Of a stretch of DNA of 64,000 nucleotides, positions 18,762 to 26,061 are shown one piece after another. Source of the DNA: UBA7359 sp963976795 (GTDB taxonomy: Bacteria > Pseudomonadota > Gammaproteobacteria > Eutrophobiales > Eutrophobiaceae); contig CAXBLT010000005.1 of assembly GCA_963976795.1 (NCBI GenBank), positions 1 through 64,000 of the forward strand, given 5' to 3'. A model generated the notes under the pieces. The model saw only the letters and a list, made by a program, of their open reading frames with translations. It was not told the origin of the DNA and did not search any database. Position 1 is the stretch's first letter. Each line of letters begins with the position of its first letter. Both the position numbers and the translations under genes were made by a program.

Positions 18762-19186
18762 GGTGCATCTGTAATTGATACATTAATTTGTCTGGAGACA
18801 TATCCGGGACTACCCGAGGTACCTCTTGTTGCTCTTGCTGTCAGTGCATACACGTTGTAAGTACCAATACCCAATTCAGTAAATGGTGTAGGGGGGGCGC
18901 AGGTGAGTACAACCGTATAGCCATTCGTACTGCCACCCGTTAAATTAATCGTTGTTGGTGAAGCAAAACAAGCCCCTGGTGTCGACACGATAATTTGTTG
19001 TACAGCCCATTCAATACCACTACGTGCCGCAAACCAGGCCTGCATTGTTCCCGCTGACACTGTCGTATTAATTGAACTCACACTAGTTAATGTCGCCATA
19101 TAGCCGCCGATTAAAGCTAGCAACACAATCAAGACCACTGCCATAATGGCACTAAAACCACGTTGACATTTTTTAAGTATCTTCAT
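18758..19186 (-). CDS. mshP: MSHA pilus biogenesis protein MshP (PilX-like minor pilin)
   Basis: 142 aa with a prepilin-like N terminus: a basic leader, a Gly-Phe junction (QRG/FSAIM) and a 20-residue hydrophobic helix with small residues. The usual Glu5 of mature pilins is absent (Met there), as in PilX-like proteins. The remainder is a small secreted domain with Cys residues. It is the last gene of the pilus cluster and overlaps mshO by 4 nt (ATGA). Assigned mainly by type and position. Confidence 0.75.
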   Translation of the reverse strand: MKILKKCQRGFSAIMAVVLIVLLALIGGYMATLTSVSSINTTVSAGTMQAWFAARSGIEWAVQQIIVSTPGACFASPTTINLTGGSTNGYTVVLTCAPPTPFTELGIGTYNVYALTARATRGTSGSPGYVSRQINVSITDAP

Positions 19187-20016
19187 GGTTGATTATCCAC
19201 ATGTGCTTGCTGTAGCAAGGTGACACTGCCGCCACCTAAGCTAGCATCCTGTATCGTAATACTTAGCGTCACTAAACCGGCTCGCCTCGCTGAACCTGGA
19301 AGGTAGGCAAAACTACATGCACTCACCTGGTTGACTAATAAGTTACCTGTACCTACTGCACCACCAATAGTGTAGTCATCAAAACGGTTTATCTCACCGC
19401 TACTACAAATAAAACTTACCGGCGTATCAACAATAAAAAAACGCTGTCTGGGAGATCTAAATGGAAATGGTGGTGCGCCTGCAAAGCTAATTGAATTAGC
19501 CGTAGCACCTGTTATGTCTGCTAAATTATCATCGTTATAAGCATTTGCATTGACTTGACCCGTATTATAAATGACGAGGCAGTCGCTCGAACTATCCAAA
19601 CATGTTCCTGTAGTATCTATTGAAGCAAAATTGATTAACGACCCCATTACCTCAAAGCAATCAGCCGACATAGAAAAATTCAGTACCGCAGCAGACGCGC
19701 CACCACAAACAGTTGATGCCCCATCTGAAAATGCACGATAGCGACCACCATCCAGTGTACGCAGGAATTCAACAGTTGTTCCAGCAGTGACACGAACACT
19801 ATTGGGTAAGGCAAGACGAATTTCTCGCGTCATGCGTTGTAAAGCGGTATCAGCAATATCAACCAACCGTGTTCTTTTTTCTGCATCGACAAAGGCTTGC
19901 ATGGGGCCACGCAGCACCGTAAACATAATACTAGATAAGATCCCTACAATCAGAATCACAACAATCATTTCGATTAAGGTGAATCCGGTTTTTCTCTTAG
20001 CGTTTATCCTGTTCAT
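19183..20016 (-). CDS. mshO: MSHA pilus minor pilin MshO
   Basis: 277 aa. It has a type IV prepilin N terminus KTG/FTLIEMIVVILIVGILSS with Glu5, cleavable by PilD-type peptidase, and a C-terminal pseudopilin domain with several Cys pairs. Length and position between mshD and mshP fit MshO, a GspJ-like large minor pilin. Its start overlaps the mshD stop (TAATG). Confidence 0.82.
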   Translation of the reverse strand: MNRINAKRKTGFTLIEMIVVILIVGILSSIMFTVLRGPMQAFVDAEKRTRLVDIADTALQRMTREIRLALPNSVRVTAGTTVEFLRTLDGGRYRAFSDGASTVCGGASAAVLNFSMSADCFEVMGSLINFASIDTTGTCLDSSSDCLVIYNTGQVNANAYNDDNLADITGATANSISFAGAPPFPFRSPRQRFFIVDTPVSFICSSGEINRFDDYTIGGAVGTGNLLVNQVSACSFAYLPGSARRAGLVTLSITIQDASLGGGSVTLLQQAHVDNQP

Positions 20017-20606
20017 TAGAAATTTGTCTTGTAACCGCTTAACTCCATCGTTGTACCAGACGTGTGTGTAACCGTAACGTCTATACGAACAACTTGACCA
20101 TTGTTTCCGGATAAACCATTTAAATTGACCCCGGCACTATCATTAACAATGACAGCGACACTGTAATCACTCAAACTTGTTATTAGACTTCCAGTTTGGT
20201 CTCTAACAAGGTTATCAGGTAAACCTGAGCCTGGTGTCGCTACGGCGGTATAATCACAGACATCATCAAATGTAGCTCTGCCCGCCTCTAAACCTCCCGT
20301 TGAGTTTGCGCCTGCGCAGGCATTAGGCGCCGCCGTATTGCATGCCGAGACAACGCATTCTGCAGCACATCCAGTCGCGGGATCACCGTCAGGATCAAAA
20401 TCAGGTTCACAAAAAGAATTCAGCATGATCTCTTCAAGATAAGCACGGGCAATAGCATTGCCCTGAACACGTATCTGAGGATCAACACTATTTTTAGTCG
20501 TATTAAATGCCAGCGTTATAAACCCTGTAACACCGACTGATAGAATAACAATGGCAATGACAAGCTCTATTAGACTAAAACCTGTAGAGTTATCACGTTT
20601 ATTCAT
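20016..20606 (-). CDS. mshD: MSHA pilus minor pilin MshD
   Basis: 196 aa from the ATG at 20606, giving MNKRDNSTG/FSLIELVIAIVILS, a standard prepilin leader and cleavage site. The frame is open eight codons further 5', but that start would lengthen the leader and lies inside mshC. The mature part contains a Cys-rich loop (about 55-95). It overlaps mshC by 8 nt. GspI-like minor pilin of the MSHA system. Confidence 0.82.
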   Translation of the reverse strand: MNKRDNSTGFSLIELVIAIVILSVGVTGFITLAFNTTKNSVDPQIRVQGNAIARAYLEEIMLNSFCEPDFDPDGDPATGCAAECVVSACNTAAPNACAGANSTGGLEAGRATFDDVCDYTAVATPGSGLPDNLVRDQTGSLITSLSDYSVAVIVNDSAGVNLNGLSGNNGQVVRIDVTVTHTSGTTMELSGYKTNF

Positions 20607-21054
20607 GAGAAAAACCTGTTTCTGGTTCAATAGTAATTGTCCTTGATCCTAAATTCAGAGACAGATCTCCTAACGTAGCATTAGGCCGACCAATATTATC
20701 AAACTGTATTGTTGTGGGTAGATCTGCGCTTGATTCAGGTGTGCTGCTCTCACAAAAATCATTCAACCCAGTTGCAGGATTGACGACATTAGTCCCGCCG
20801 GCCGGACAGCCAACACCAACCGGTAAGCCAAATTGTATTGTACAATCTGTTGCTGTAATAAATACATTAATGCGGCAACCTGAACCGATAGCTTGCTTTT
20901 GCCCGTATCTCAAGCTGGCAGTTGATTGTTGAACAAACCCACTTTCACGAAAAGTATTGAGATTTAATCTCGGGATAGCATAGGAAACCAATATTGCTAT
21001 TACTACAATAACGACGATCAATTCGATTAATGTAAAGCCGCGGTTTATTTTCAT
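20599..21054 (-). CDS. mshC: MSHA pilus minor pilin MshC
   Basis: 151 aa with a very short leader MKINRG/FTLIELIVVIVVIAILVSYAIPR, Glu5 present, and a GspH-like beta domain with four Cys residues. Its position at the head of the mshC-D-O-P minor pilin set supports the call. About 42 nt separate it from the upstream O-antigen-ligase-like gene. Confidence 0.82.
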   Translation of the reverse strand: MKINRGFTLIELIVVIVVIAILVSYAIPRLNLNTFRESGFVQQSTASLRYGQKQAIGSGCRINVFITATDCTIQFGLPVGVGCPAGGTNVVNPATGLNDFCESSTPESSADLPTTIQFDNIGRPNATLGDLSLNLGSRTITIEPETGFSHE

Positions 21055-21096
21055 TGTGCAATTATATTCGATAATCTATCCGTTCGAATCATCCCG

Positions 21097-22953
21097 TTAT
21101 CTTAGTTCATTAGATACTTTAATCAATAATCTGGAATCGGGATACTTCTCAAGATACTTAGCCAAGATCAACCTGGCCTCATCAACTCTTCCGACTTTCT
21201 TTAATGTTCGTAAATACGCTGCTTGAATTCTATGATGATGAGGTCGCCAAGCTAGTGCATGCTCTAACCACGCTATTATAGTGACACTAGCAACCGGCGC
21301 GCTCAATAAACCAGCGCCGTCTCGATGTAATATTGCACGATATAGTCGACTCTCCGCATCATATGGATTTTGAACCATGGCCTCTTTATAAATACTATCT
21401 GCACGATTAGCAGCCATGGCATCACTGTTTGTTAATGCTATATTTTTCCAAATATTTGCTTCAGCCAGATAATAATCCGGCACGCTTGGTGAGTGTGTTC
21501 GAGCAAAAGTAAAAAGTTCTGCGGCTTGTTCCACTTTGTTCGCTTTCAACAAAGACATTCCCGCTCTAGCACTAATTTGAGCCGCAGCATGGTTCAATAA
21601 AAAGGTAGCTATCACTAGACTAATTAGTGTCCTGATAAGCCATATTTTCTTTTTCAATATCTCTGGTAATCCAAAGCGAGTACCATCTAGCGACTGAGAA
21701 GAATCTACGCTATAAGTACTCATATTCCTCTTGCTCAAGATGTTACTTAGCACAGACAAATAAGCCGCGGCTAAAAAGATAAGTAAAGGGGCATAGAAAA
21801 CATAGCTTATCAGCGCGTGTATGAAATAGGTGGTCATCGCGCAAAGGATTGCAATAACCCAGACTTGTTGTTCCGTATTTAGCTTTCTCAACGAGGCAAC
21901 ACCTTGCCAATACATGATTACAATTATCGATAACAGGGCTAATAGGCCAAAGGACCCTAGCTCTAGCCATAACTGCAGATAATCATTATGGACATAAAGT
22001 GATTTACCGTAGATATAATCTACGGTGTCGCGATAATTAAAATAGATGAAATTTAATAAGCCGATACCAGTTATCGCGTTTTCTTTTATATTGTTCCAGG
22101 CAATCTGTGACAATTCCTGCCTATGATTTAATGACGTCTTAATCTTATAGGGCACGACATGCTCAATATTATTTTTTACCCTATCTAGGGTGCTTTTTTC
22201 ATTTAAACCATTTGAACTACTACTTAATTTAATACCTGAAAGTAATACGAAGGTAAGCAAGAAACCAAACAACAGTCGTTTACATGATGGTAACTTAAAA
22301 CTGTTTCCAGCGAAGTTTAAAAACACGAATAAACTAATGAAACCAAAAATAAATGCTAACCACGCCCCTCGGCTCTGTGTCGCTATAAGACTTGCAAACA
22401 ATAAGATATTAGCTACGTATAAATACTTTGATTTATATTCATCGTTGATCAAATAAATTGTAATCAAGGGGAATAATAATAAATTAATCGCCGCAGCATA
22501 GGTATTTGGGTTTGCAAATATTGTGCTGGCTCGATAACTATAATGTGATATTTGACCTATATCTAAAATAAACTGCATCAACGCCCAAACTGAAAGCAGG
22601 CTGAAAATGAAGACGATAAATTGGTAGGCGTGAATAAATTGCTTATTGTTGACGACAGAAAAAACCAAATGCCCGGCTAGAAAGTAAGCTACTAAAAAAT
22701 AGGCCAAAGGCGATGTTGCTTGATTGAAGATTAGAAGGTTTAACAATAAAACGATGGCAAAGAAATAAATGCTGCTGTCTATCAACGTCCAACAAACCCT
22801 GGATTCTTTAGTTATAATCCATGCGACTAGCAGACAGGTAATACCGAGACTTTGGCCGAGGTAGTCGTGGCTACCCGCAACCGCCAAGGTGAATAAAAGA
22901 CCCAGGCTGATAAAAAAAGAGGGCCCAAAGGCCCTCTTTTCTATACTAATCAA
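21097..22953 (-). CDS. O-antigen ligase / PglL-like O-oligosaccharyltransferase with C-terminal TPR
   Basis: 618 aa as drawn. About 11-12 hydrophobic segments fill residues 10-460, with the Wzy_C/WaaL-type periplasmic loop near 300-330 holding YVHNDYLQLWLELG, the diagnostic H-N-D...E-G motif. The last 150 residues are TPR-like. This family transfers lipid-linked glycans to lipid A or, as PglL/PilO types, to pilin. Its place between the major pilin and mshC suggests pilin glycosylation (inference). The start is doubtful: the 5' codon is TTG with no SD, and codons 5-15 lie inside a strong terminator hairpin. A downstream TTG near 22884 may be used instead. Confidence 0.78.
   Translation of the reverse strand: MISIEKRAFGPSFFISLGLLFTLAVAGSHDYLGQSLGITCLLVAWIITKESRVCWTLIDSSIYFFAIVLLLNLLIFNQATSPLAYFLVAYFLAGHLVFSVVNNKQFIHAYQFIVFIFSLLSVWALMQFILDIGQISHYSYRASTIFANPNTYAAAINLLLFPLITIYLINDEYKSKYLYVANILLFASLIATQSRGAWLAFIFGFISLFVFLNFAGNSFKLPSCKRLLFGFLLTFVLLSGIKLSSSSNGLNEKSTLDRVKNNIEHVVPYKIKTSLNHRQELSQIAWNNIKENAITGIGLLNFIYFNYRDTVDYIYGKSLYVHNDYLQLWLELGSFGLLALLSIIVIMYWQGVASLRKLNTEQQVWVIAILCAMTTYFIHALISYVFYAPLLIFLAAAYLSVLSNILSKRNMSTYSVDSSQSLDGTRFGLPEILKKKIWLIRTLISLVIATFLLNHAAAQISARAGMSLLKANKVEQAAELFTFARTHSPSVPDYYLAEANIWKNIALTNSDAMAANRADSIYKEAMVQNPYDAESRLYRAILHRDGAGLLSAPVASVTIIAWLEHALAWRPHHHRIQAAYLRTLKKVGRVDEARLILAKYLEKYPDSRLLIKVSNELR
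22912..22940 (-). terminator. Strong intrinsic terminator after the major pilin gene
   Basis: On the minus strand GAGGGCC and GGCCCTC form a 7-bp G+C-rich stem (22919-22925 with 22930-22936) around a TTTG loop. It is preceded by AAAA and followed by seven Ts. It begins 26 nt after the pilin stop and overlaps the 5' end of the glycosyltransferase frame. A textbook Rho-independent terminator; because T and A runs flank both sides it could also act on the plus strand. Confidence 0.88.
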
Positions 22954-22965
22954 AACAACTTAACG

Positions 22966-23394
22966 TTAACCGCCGCATAAATCTTGGGGTATATTAGGCG
23001 TTCTCGTAGCAGCGATACCTCCTACCGTTACTGCTACAGAGTCAGCCGTTCCAGAAGCACCACAGACAGAAGTGGCAGCACCACCACAGGTTTCGGTTTG
23101 AGCGCCAAGCCCAGCGATATTGAGTGTAACTGCATCAGAACCTACATCACAATCAACATTGGTCCAAACCGTAGAAAACGAGACCGCCGATCCACTATTA
23201 GCTGCGAACTGAATGACCGCTGACGATAATATTGCACCAGCAATACCATCGGCGACAGCCGCACGTGCATCATCAGTTACGGCCGTAAATCTCGGTATTG
23301 CCGTCGAGGCAAGAATGCCTAATATCACGATGACCACAATCAGTTCGATCAAGGTAAAACCTTTTTCTTTCTTAAAAATACTTAGTTTCTTCAT
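22966..23394 (-). CDS. mshA: MSHA-type major pilin
   Basis: 142 aa from ATG at 23394, preceded at 7 nt by a strong SD AGGAGAG (23402-23408). Leader MKKLSIFKKEKG is cut before Phe13, leaving FTLIELIVVIVILGILAS with Glu5. The mature pilin is about 130 aa, Ala/Gly/Val/Thr-rich, with Cys at 82, 103, 111 and 140 (precursor numbering). C140 lies two residues from the end, as in pilins with a C-terminal disulfide loop. It is the only full-size non-minor pilin in the locus. Upstream leader repeats and a strong downstream terminator suggest high separate expression. Confidence 0.88.
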   Translation of the reverse strand: MKKLSIFKKEKGFTLIELIVVIVILGILASTAIPRFTAVTDDARAAVADGIAGAILSSAVIQFAANSGSAVSFSTVWTNVDCDVGSDAVTLNIAGLGAQTETCGGAATSVCGASGTADSVAVTVGGIAATRTPNIPQDLCGG

Positions 23395-23401
23395 GAGATT
23401 T

Positions 23402-23408
23402 CTCTCCT
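23402..23408 (-). promoter_or_regulatory. Strong ribosome binding site of the major pilin
   Basis: AGGAGAG on the minus strand, 7 nt before the pilin ATG. It fixes the start at MKKLS rather than an upstream in-frame codon and is the best SD in the pilus locus. Confidence 0.85.
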
Positions 23409-23423
23409 GGTTACTAGTTATAC

Positions 23424-23472
23424 GTGAGTCGCAACCCACTTAATCAATCACCCTATTCCCAACAGTCGCAAC
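23424..23472 (-). promoter_or_regulatory. Repeats and hairpin in the pilin leader
   Basis: The 9-mer GTTGCGACT (minus strand) occurs twice, at 23427-23435 and 23464-23472, 37 bp apart. The copy nearer the gene sits inside a small hairpin GTGGGT-TGCG-ACTCAC (23424-23439, one G-U pair) about 30 nt before the ATG. A TATAAC is present at the edge of the hairpin but has no well-spaced -35, and no GG/GC sigma-54 pair was found. Possible operator or mRNA stability element. Confidence 0.45.
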
Positions 23473-23631
23473 TTTTAGGCAGTCCTTTGTAGGGTTTAAA
23501 TAATCAGATTCCATCCTGATAGGTATACTGGATCACTCCAGATTCGATAAATTCTATTTAACTAATAATCTAGTCTTAATCTAGATAAATAACAAGTCCT
23601 AATCCATTGATTTTAATGATATTTACAATTA

Positions 23632-24219
23632 TTAGTTGTTCCAAATGATATAAATTGCGCCAACCGTGACAAAAAAGCCGAATATTCGCTGATTTCTGGG
23701 CAAGACCCAGTCGAATAGCTCCTTGTTCTTATCCAGTGTCTTCAATGAATCATCAGTATCGACCCAATGATTCCCCCATGCCTCGAAAGACTTTAATGCG
23801 CTTGGCCGTATAAACATAATCAATCCAAACAACAGTGACAAAAACATTGCGCCAATTAATAAATAGTAGGCGGTTACAAATAGCCATTTCTCAAATTCAG
23901 ATTCAGCCACCGTTAGTAGTTTTTCAGCGGTACTGTCGATGCCTGCATAAAATATCATCATATATAAACAAGCCAATGACGTTGATACAACTAAGGCACC
24001 GAATACCCGGTGATGTCGATAAAAAAAACGTTCATTATAAACTGGGGCATTCAACTTATTAAAAAAAACATCCGTTGCAACCCACCTATTGACCTTATTT
24101 GCCAGTTTAGTGGTCTTTTCCGGGATCAACATAAAGCCCAGACCAACTGGAACCATAAAAACCCCAATAACAAATAATACTTCCTGCGCCCAACTTAATA
24201 TTTCTGTTGAATAATTCAT
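23632..24219 (-). CDS. Unknown 4-TM membrane protein with internal duplication
   Basis: 195 aa, no family recognised. Four membrane segments (about 12-32, 72-93, 112-137, 176-194) are arranged as two similar halves. N-x-W-V-x-T-D occurs at 44-50 and again at 150-156. R-x-x-R-(V/I)-F-G occurs at 68-74 and again at 175-181, with nearly the same spacing. The loops between TM1-TM2 and TM3-TM4 are basic/polar and probably on the same side of the membrane. It lies 13 nt after mshF and upstream of the pilin, where Vibrio-type clusters carry mshB. It may be a pilus accessory protein, but that rests on position only. Confidence 0.75.
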   Translation of the reverse strand: MNYSTEILSWAQEVLFVIGVFMVPVGLGFMLIPEKTTKLANKVNRWVATDVFFNKLNAPVYNERFFYRHHRVFGALVVSTSLACLYMMIFYAGIDSTAEKLLTVAESEFEKWLFVTAYYLLIGAMFLSLLFGLIMFIRPSALKSFEAWGNHWVDTDDSLKTLDKNKELFDWVLPRNQRIFGFFVTVGAIYIIWNN

Positions 24220-24232
24220 TTCATTACATCGT

Positions 24233-24841
24233 TTAAAAATGCCATTGATAGTGATTAACCGACTCTAGCTTCATCATCTTGAAATCATCAACTTCTGGAT
24301 CATAACGGCCATTAGCATTGGCATCATCGTAGTCAATGACAACTCGAAACTGTAGTTGCGCTGAGCCTTCAACATCATTCGAAAAAAATTCAGTGTTTCT
24401 GATTTTATAAATTATATGTTGATTATCCTGGTTAAAATACCATTTTCCTTTTTCCATCGAATCCATTGTCAGGGAATTAACCTCACCCGCATAATTTAAC
24501 GGGGTGTAGATTGTACTTGCCATCAACGCTAGTTGAAGATTATGAAAACCAATACTTTGCAATTCCTCAGTAATAACAACCTGTTGTTCTTTCATCGGAT
24601 TCGTCGTTTCTAATAATTCAAGCTCATGATATTTATTTTTCATAAAAGCTAATGCAGCTCGATAGTTCAACGTCGTATTAAAGTTAATAATCGTACTATT
24701 GATCATGCTTTGTTCAGCCTTTGCAAAAACAATTAACATGTGTCGGCTGAAAACCCCGGCCAATATGGCCAACACTAATATAGCGATGACCAATTCCATT
24801 CGAGAGAGGTTTCGATCGCCCCAGCGATGTGCGATATACAT
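24233..24841 (-). CDS. mshF: MSHA biogenesis protein MshF (pilin-like)
   Basis: 202 aa. Near the N terminus it has a pilin-like helix, RMELVIAILVLAILAG, with a Glu in the right place but without a canonical Gly-Phe cleavage junction. A soluble domain follows that resembles minor pilins. It shares one base with the mshG stop, implying coupling. Assigned by order (E-G-F) and N-terminal type. Confidence 0.75.
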   Translation of the reverse strand: MYIAHRWGDRNLSRMELVIAILVLAILAGVFSRHMLIVFAKAEQSMINSTIINFNTTLNYRAALAFMKNKYHELELLETTNPMKEQQVVITEELQSIGFHNLQLALMASTIYTPLNYAGEVNSLTMDSMEKGKWYFNQDNQHIIYKIRNTEFFSNDVEGSAQLQFRVVIDYDDANANGRYDPEVDDFKMMKLESVNHYQWHF

Positions 24842-26061
24842 TATTTAACAACACTTGCGATATCCCACATGGGTATAAATACACCCAGTGCTAATATCAA
24901 GACCATAATACCAATAGCGACTATCAGTATTGGTTCGATCGATGAGCTTAAGTTTTTAATATCGTAGTCCACTTCTCGATCATAATACTCTGCAACTTCT
25001 GACATCATGTCATCAACTTGTCCTGTTTCTTCGCCGACGGACAACATTTGTAATACCAAGGGAGGAAACATTTTGGTTAAGCTGGCAGTGCGTGTTAATG
25101 ATTCACCGCGTTCAATACCGTTTCTCATGCCCAGTATCTTTTCACTGATAAATTCATTATCAACCGAGCGCGAGACAACGGTCATTGCCTGGATCAATGG
25201 CACACCTGATTTTAAGCCCATAGAAAAAGAGCGTGAAAACCGCGCTAGCGTTGCCCTATAGATGATACCGCCGACTATAGGAATGTTTAGTTTCGAACGA
25301 TCCCATTGATATCGTCCATTTTCTGTTTTCACGTAAAAACGGGCAACGATGATTGAACCAATAATACTTGCCACTATCATTAGCCACCATTGCACAAAAA
25401 AATCTGAGGTTGTCATAAGCAAGCGCGTCTGCCAAGGTAAGTCAACGCCAGCCTTGGCAAACAGACCAGCGAATGCCGGTATCACCTTCACATTAATAAT
25501 GCCGATAGCAACGGCTATGGCAACAATGACAAATACAGGATAACGCAATGCGGCCTTGATGCGTTCTCGTGTGTCTTTTTCCCGAGCCAGATATTCCGAT
25601 ATCCGAAAAAAGGATTCTTCCAATCGGCCCGTTTCTTCACCTACTTTAACCATACTGATATATAAAGGAGCAAAGATGCCGGGATGTCGTGCCAAAGAAC
25701 TCGATAGATCTCGTCCGGATTCAAGGTTTGCAATAATATCTTTTAATGCCTCAATAATTTTAAAATTACGTGAGGACTGAATTAAACCAGAAATAGATTT
25801 GATCATTGGCACACCAGCTTTCATCAAGGTATACATTTGCCGACTAAATAATATCAGGTCATCCAGATTGGGGGCTTTTCTCCTAAAGTAGTTTGCTAAA
25901 GAAATATCTGTATTTGATGCTGCTTTACGTTCCGTTATATCTATCGGCGTTACACCAATATTAAATAACTGCGAAGCGACACTATCAATTGTCCCCGCAT
26001 CGATCTCACCCTGGATCAAATTGCCCCGTGTGTTTCTACCTTTATATGCAAATAGAGGCAT
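24841..26061 (-). CDS. mshG: MSHA pilus inner-membrane platform protein MshG (GspF/PilC family)
   Basis: 406 aa. Two GspF domains (about 70-190 and 270-390), each ending in membrane helices, carry the family signatures SLARHPGIF...VGEETGRLEE and TKMFPPLVLQMLSVGEETGQ. It forms the platform on which the ATPase MshE drives pilin insertion. Its stop/start junctions with mshE and mshF overlap by one base each. Confidence 0.94.
   Translation of the reverse strand: MPLFAYKGRNTRGNLIQGEIDAGTIDSVASQLFNIGVTPIDITERKAASNTDISLANYFRRKAPNLDDLILFSRQMYTLMKAGVPMIKSISGLIQSSRNFKIIEALKDIIANLESGRDLSSSLARHPGIFAPLYISMVKVGEETGRLEESFFRISEYLAREKDTRERIKAALRYPVFVIVAIAVAIGIINVKVIPAFAGLFAKAGVDLPWQTRLLMTTSDFFVQWWLMIVASIIGSIIVARFYVKTENGRYQWDRSKLNIPIVGGIIYRATLARFSRSFSMGLKSGVPLIQAMTVVSRSVDNEFISEKILGMRNGIERGESLTRTASLTKMFPPLVLQMLSVGEETGQVDDMMSEVAEYYDREVDYDIKNLSSSIEPILIVAIGIMVLILALGVFIPMWDIASVVK

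Noticed and set aside
23529..23542. Inverted repeat CTGGA/TCCAG upstream of the pilin as a terminator for the 4-TM gene
   Set aside because: The stem is only 5 bp and no T-run follows on the minus strand.
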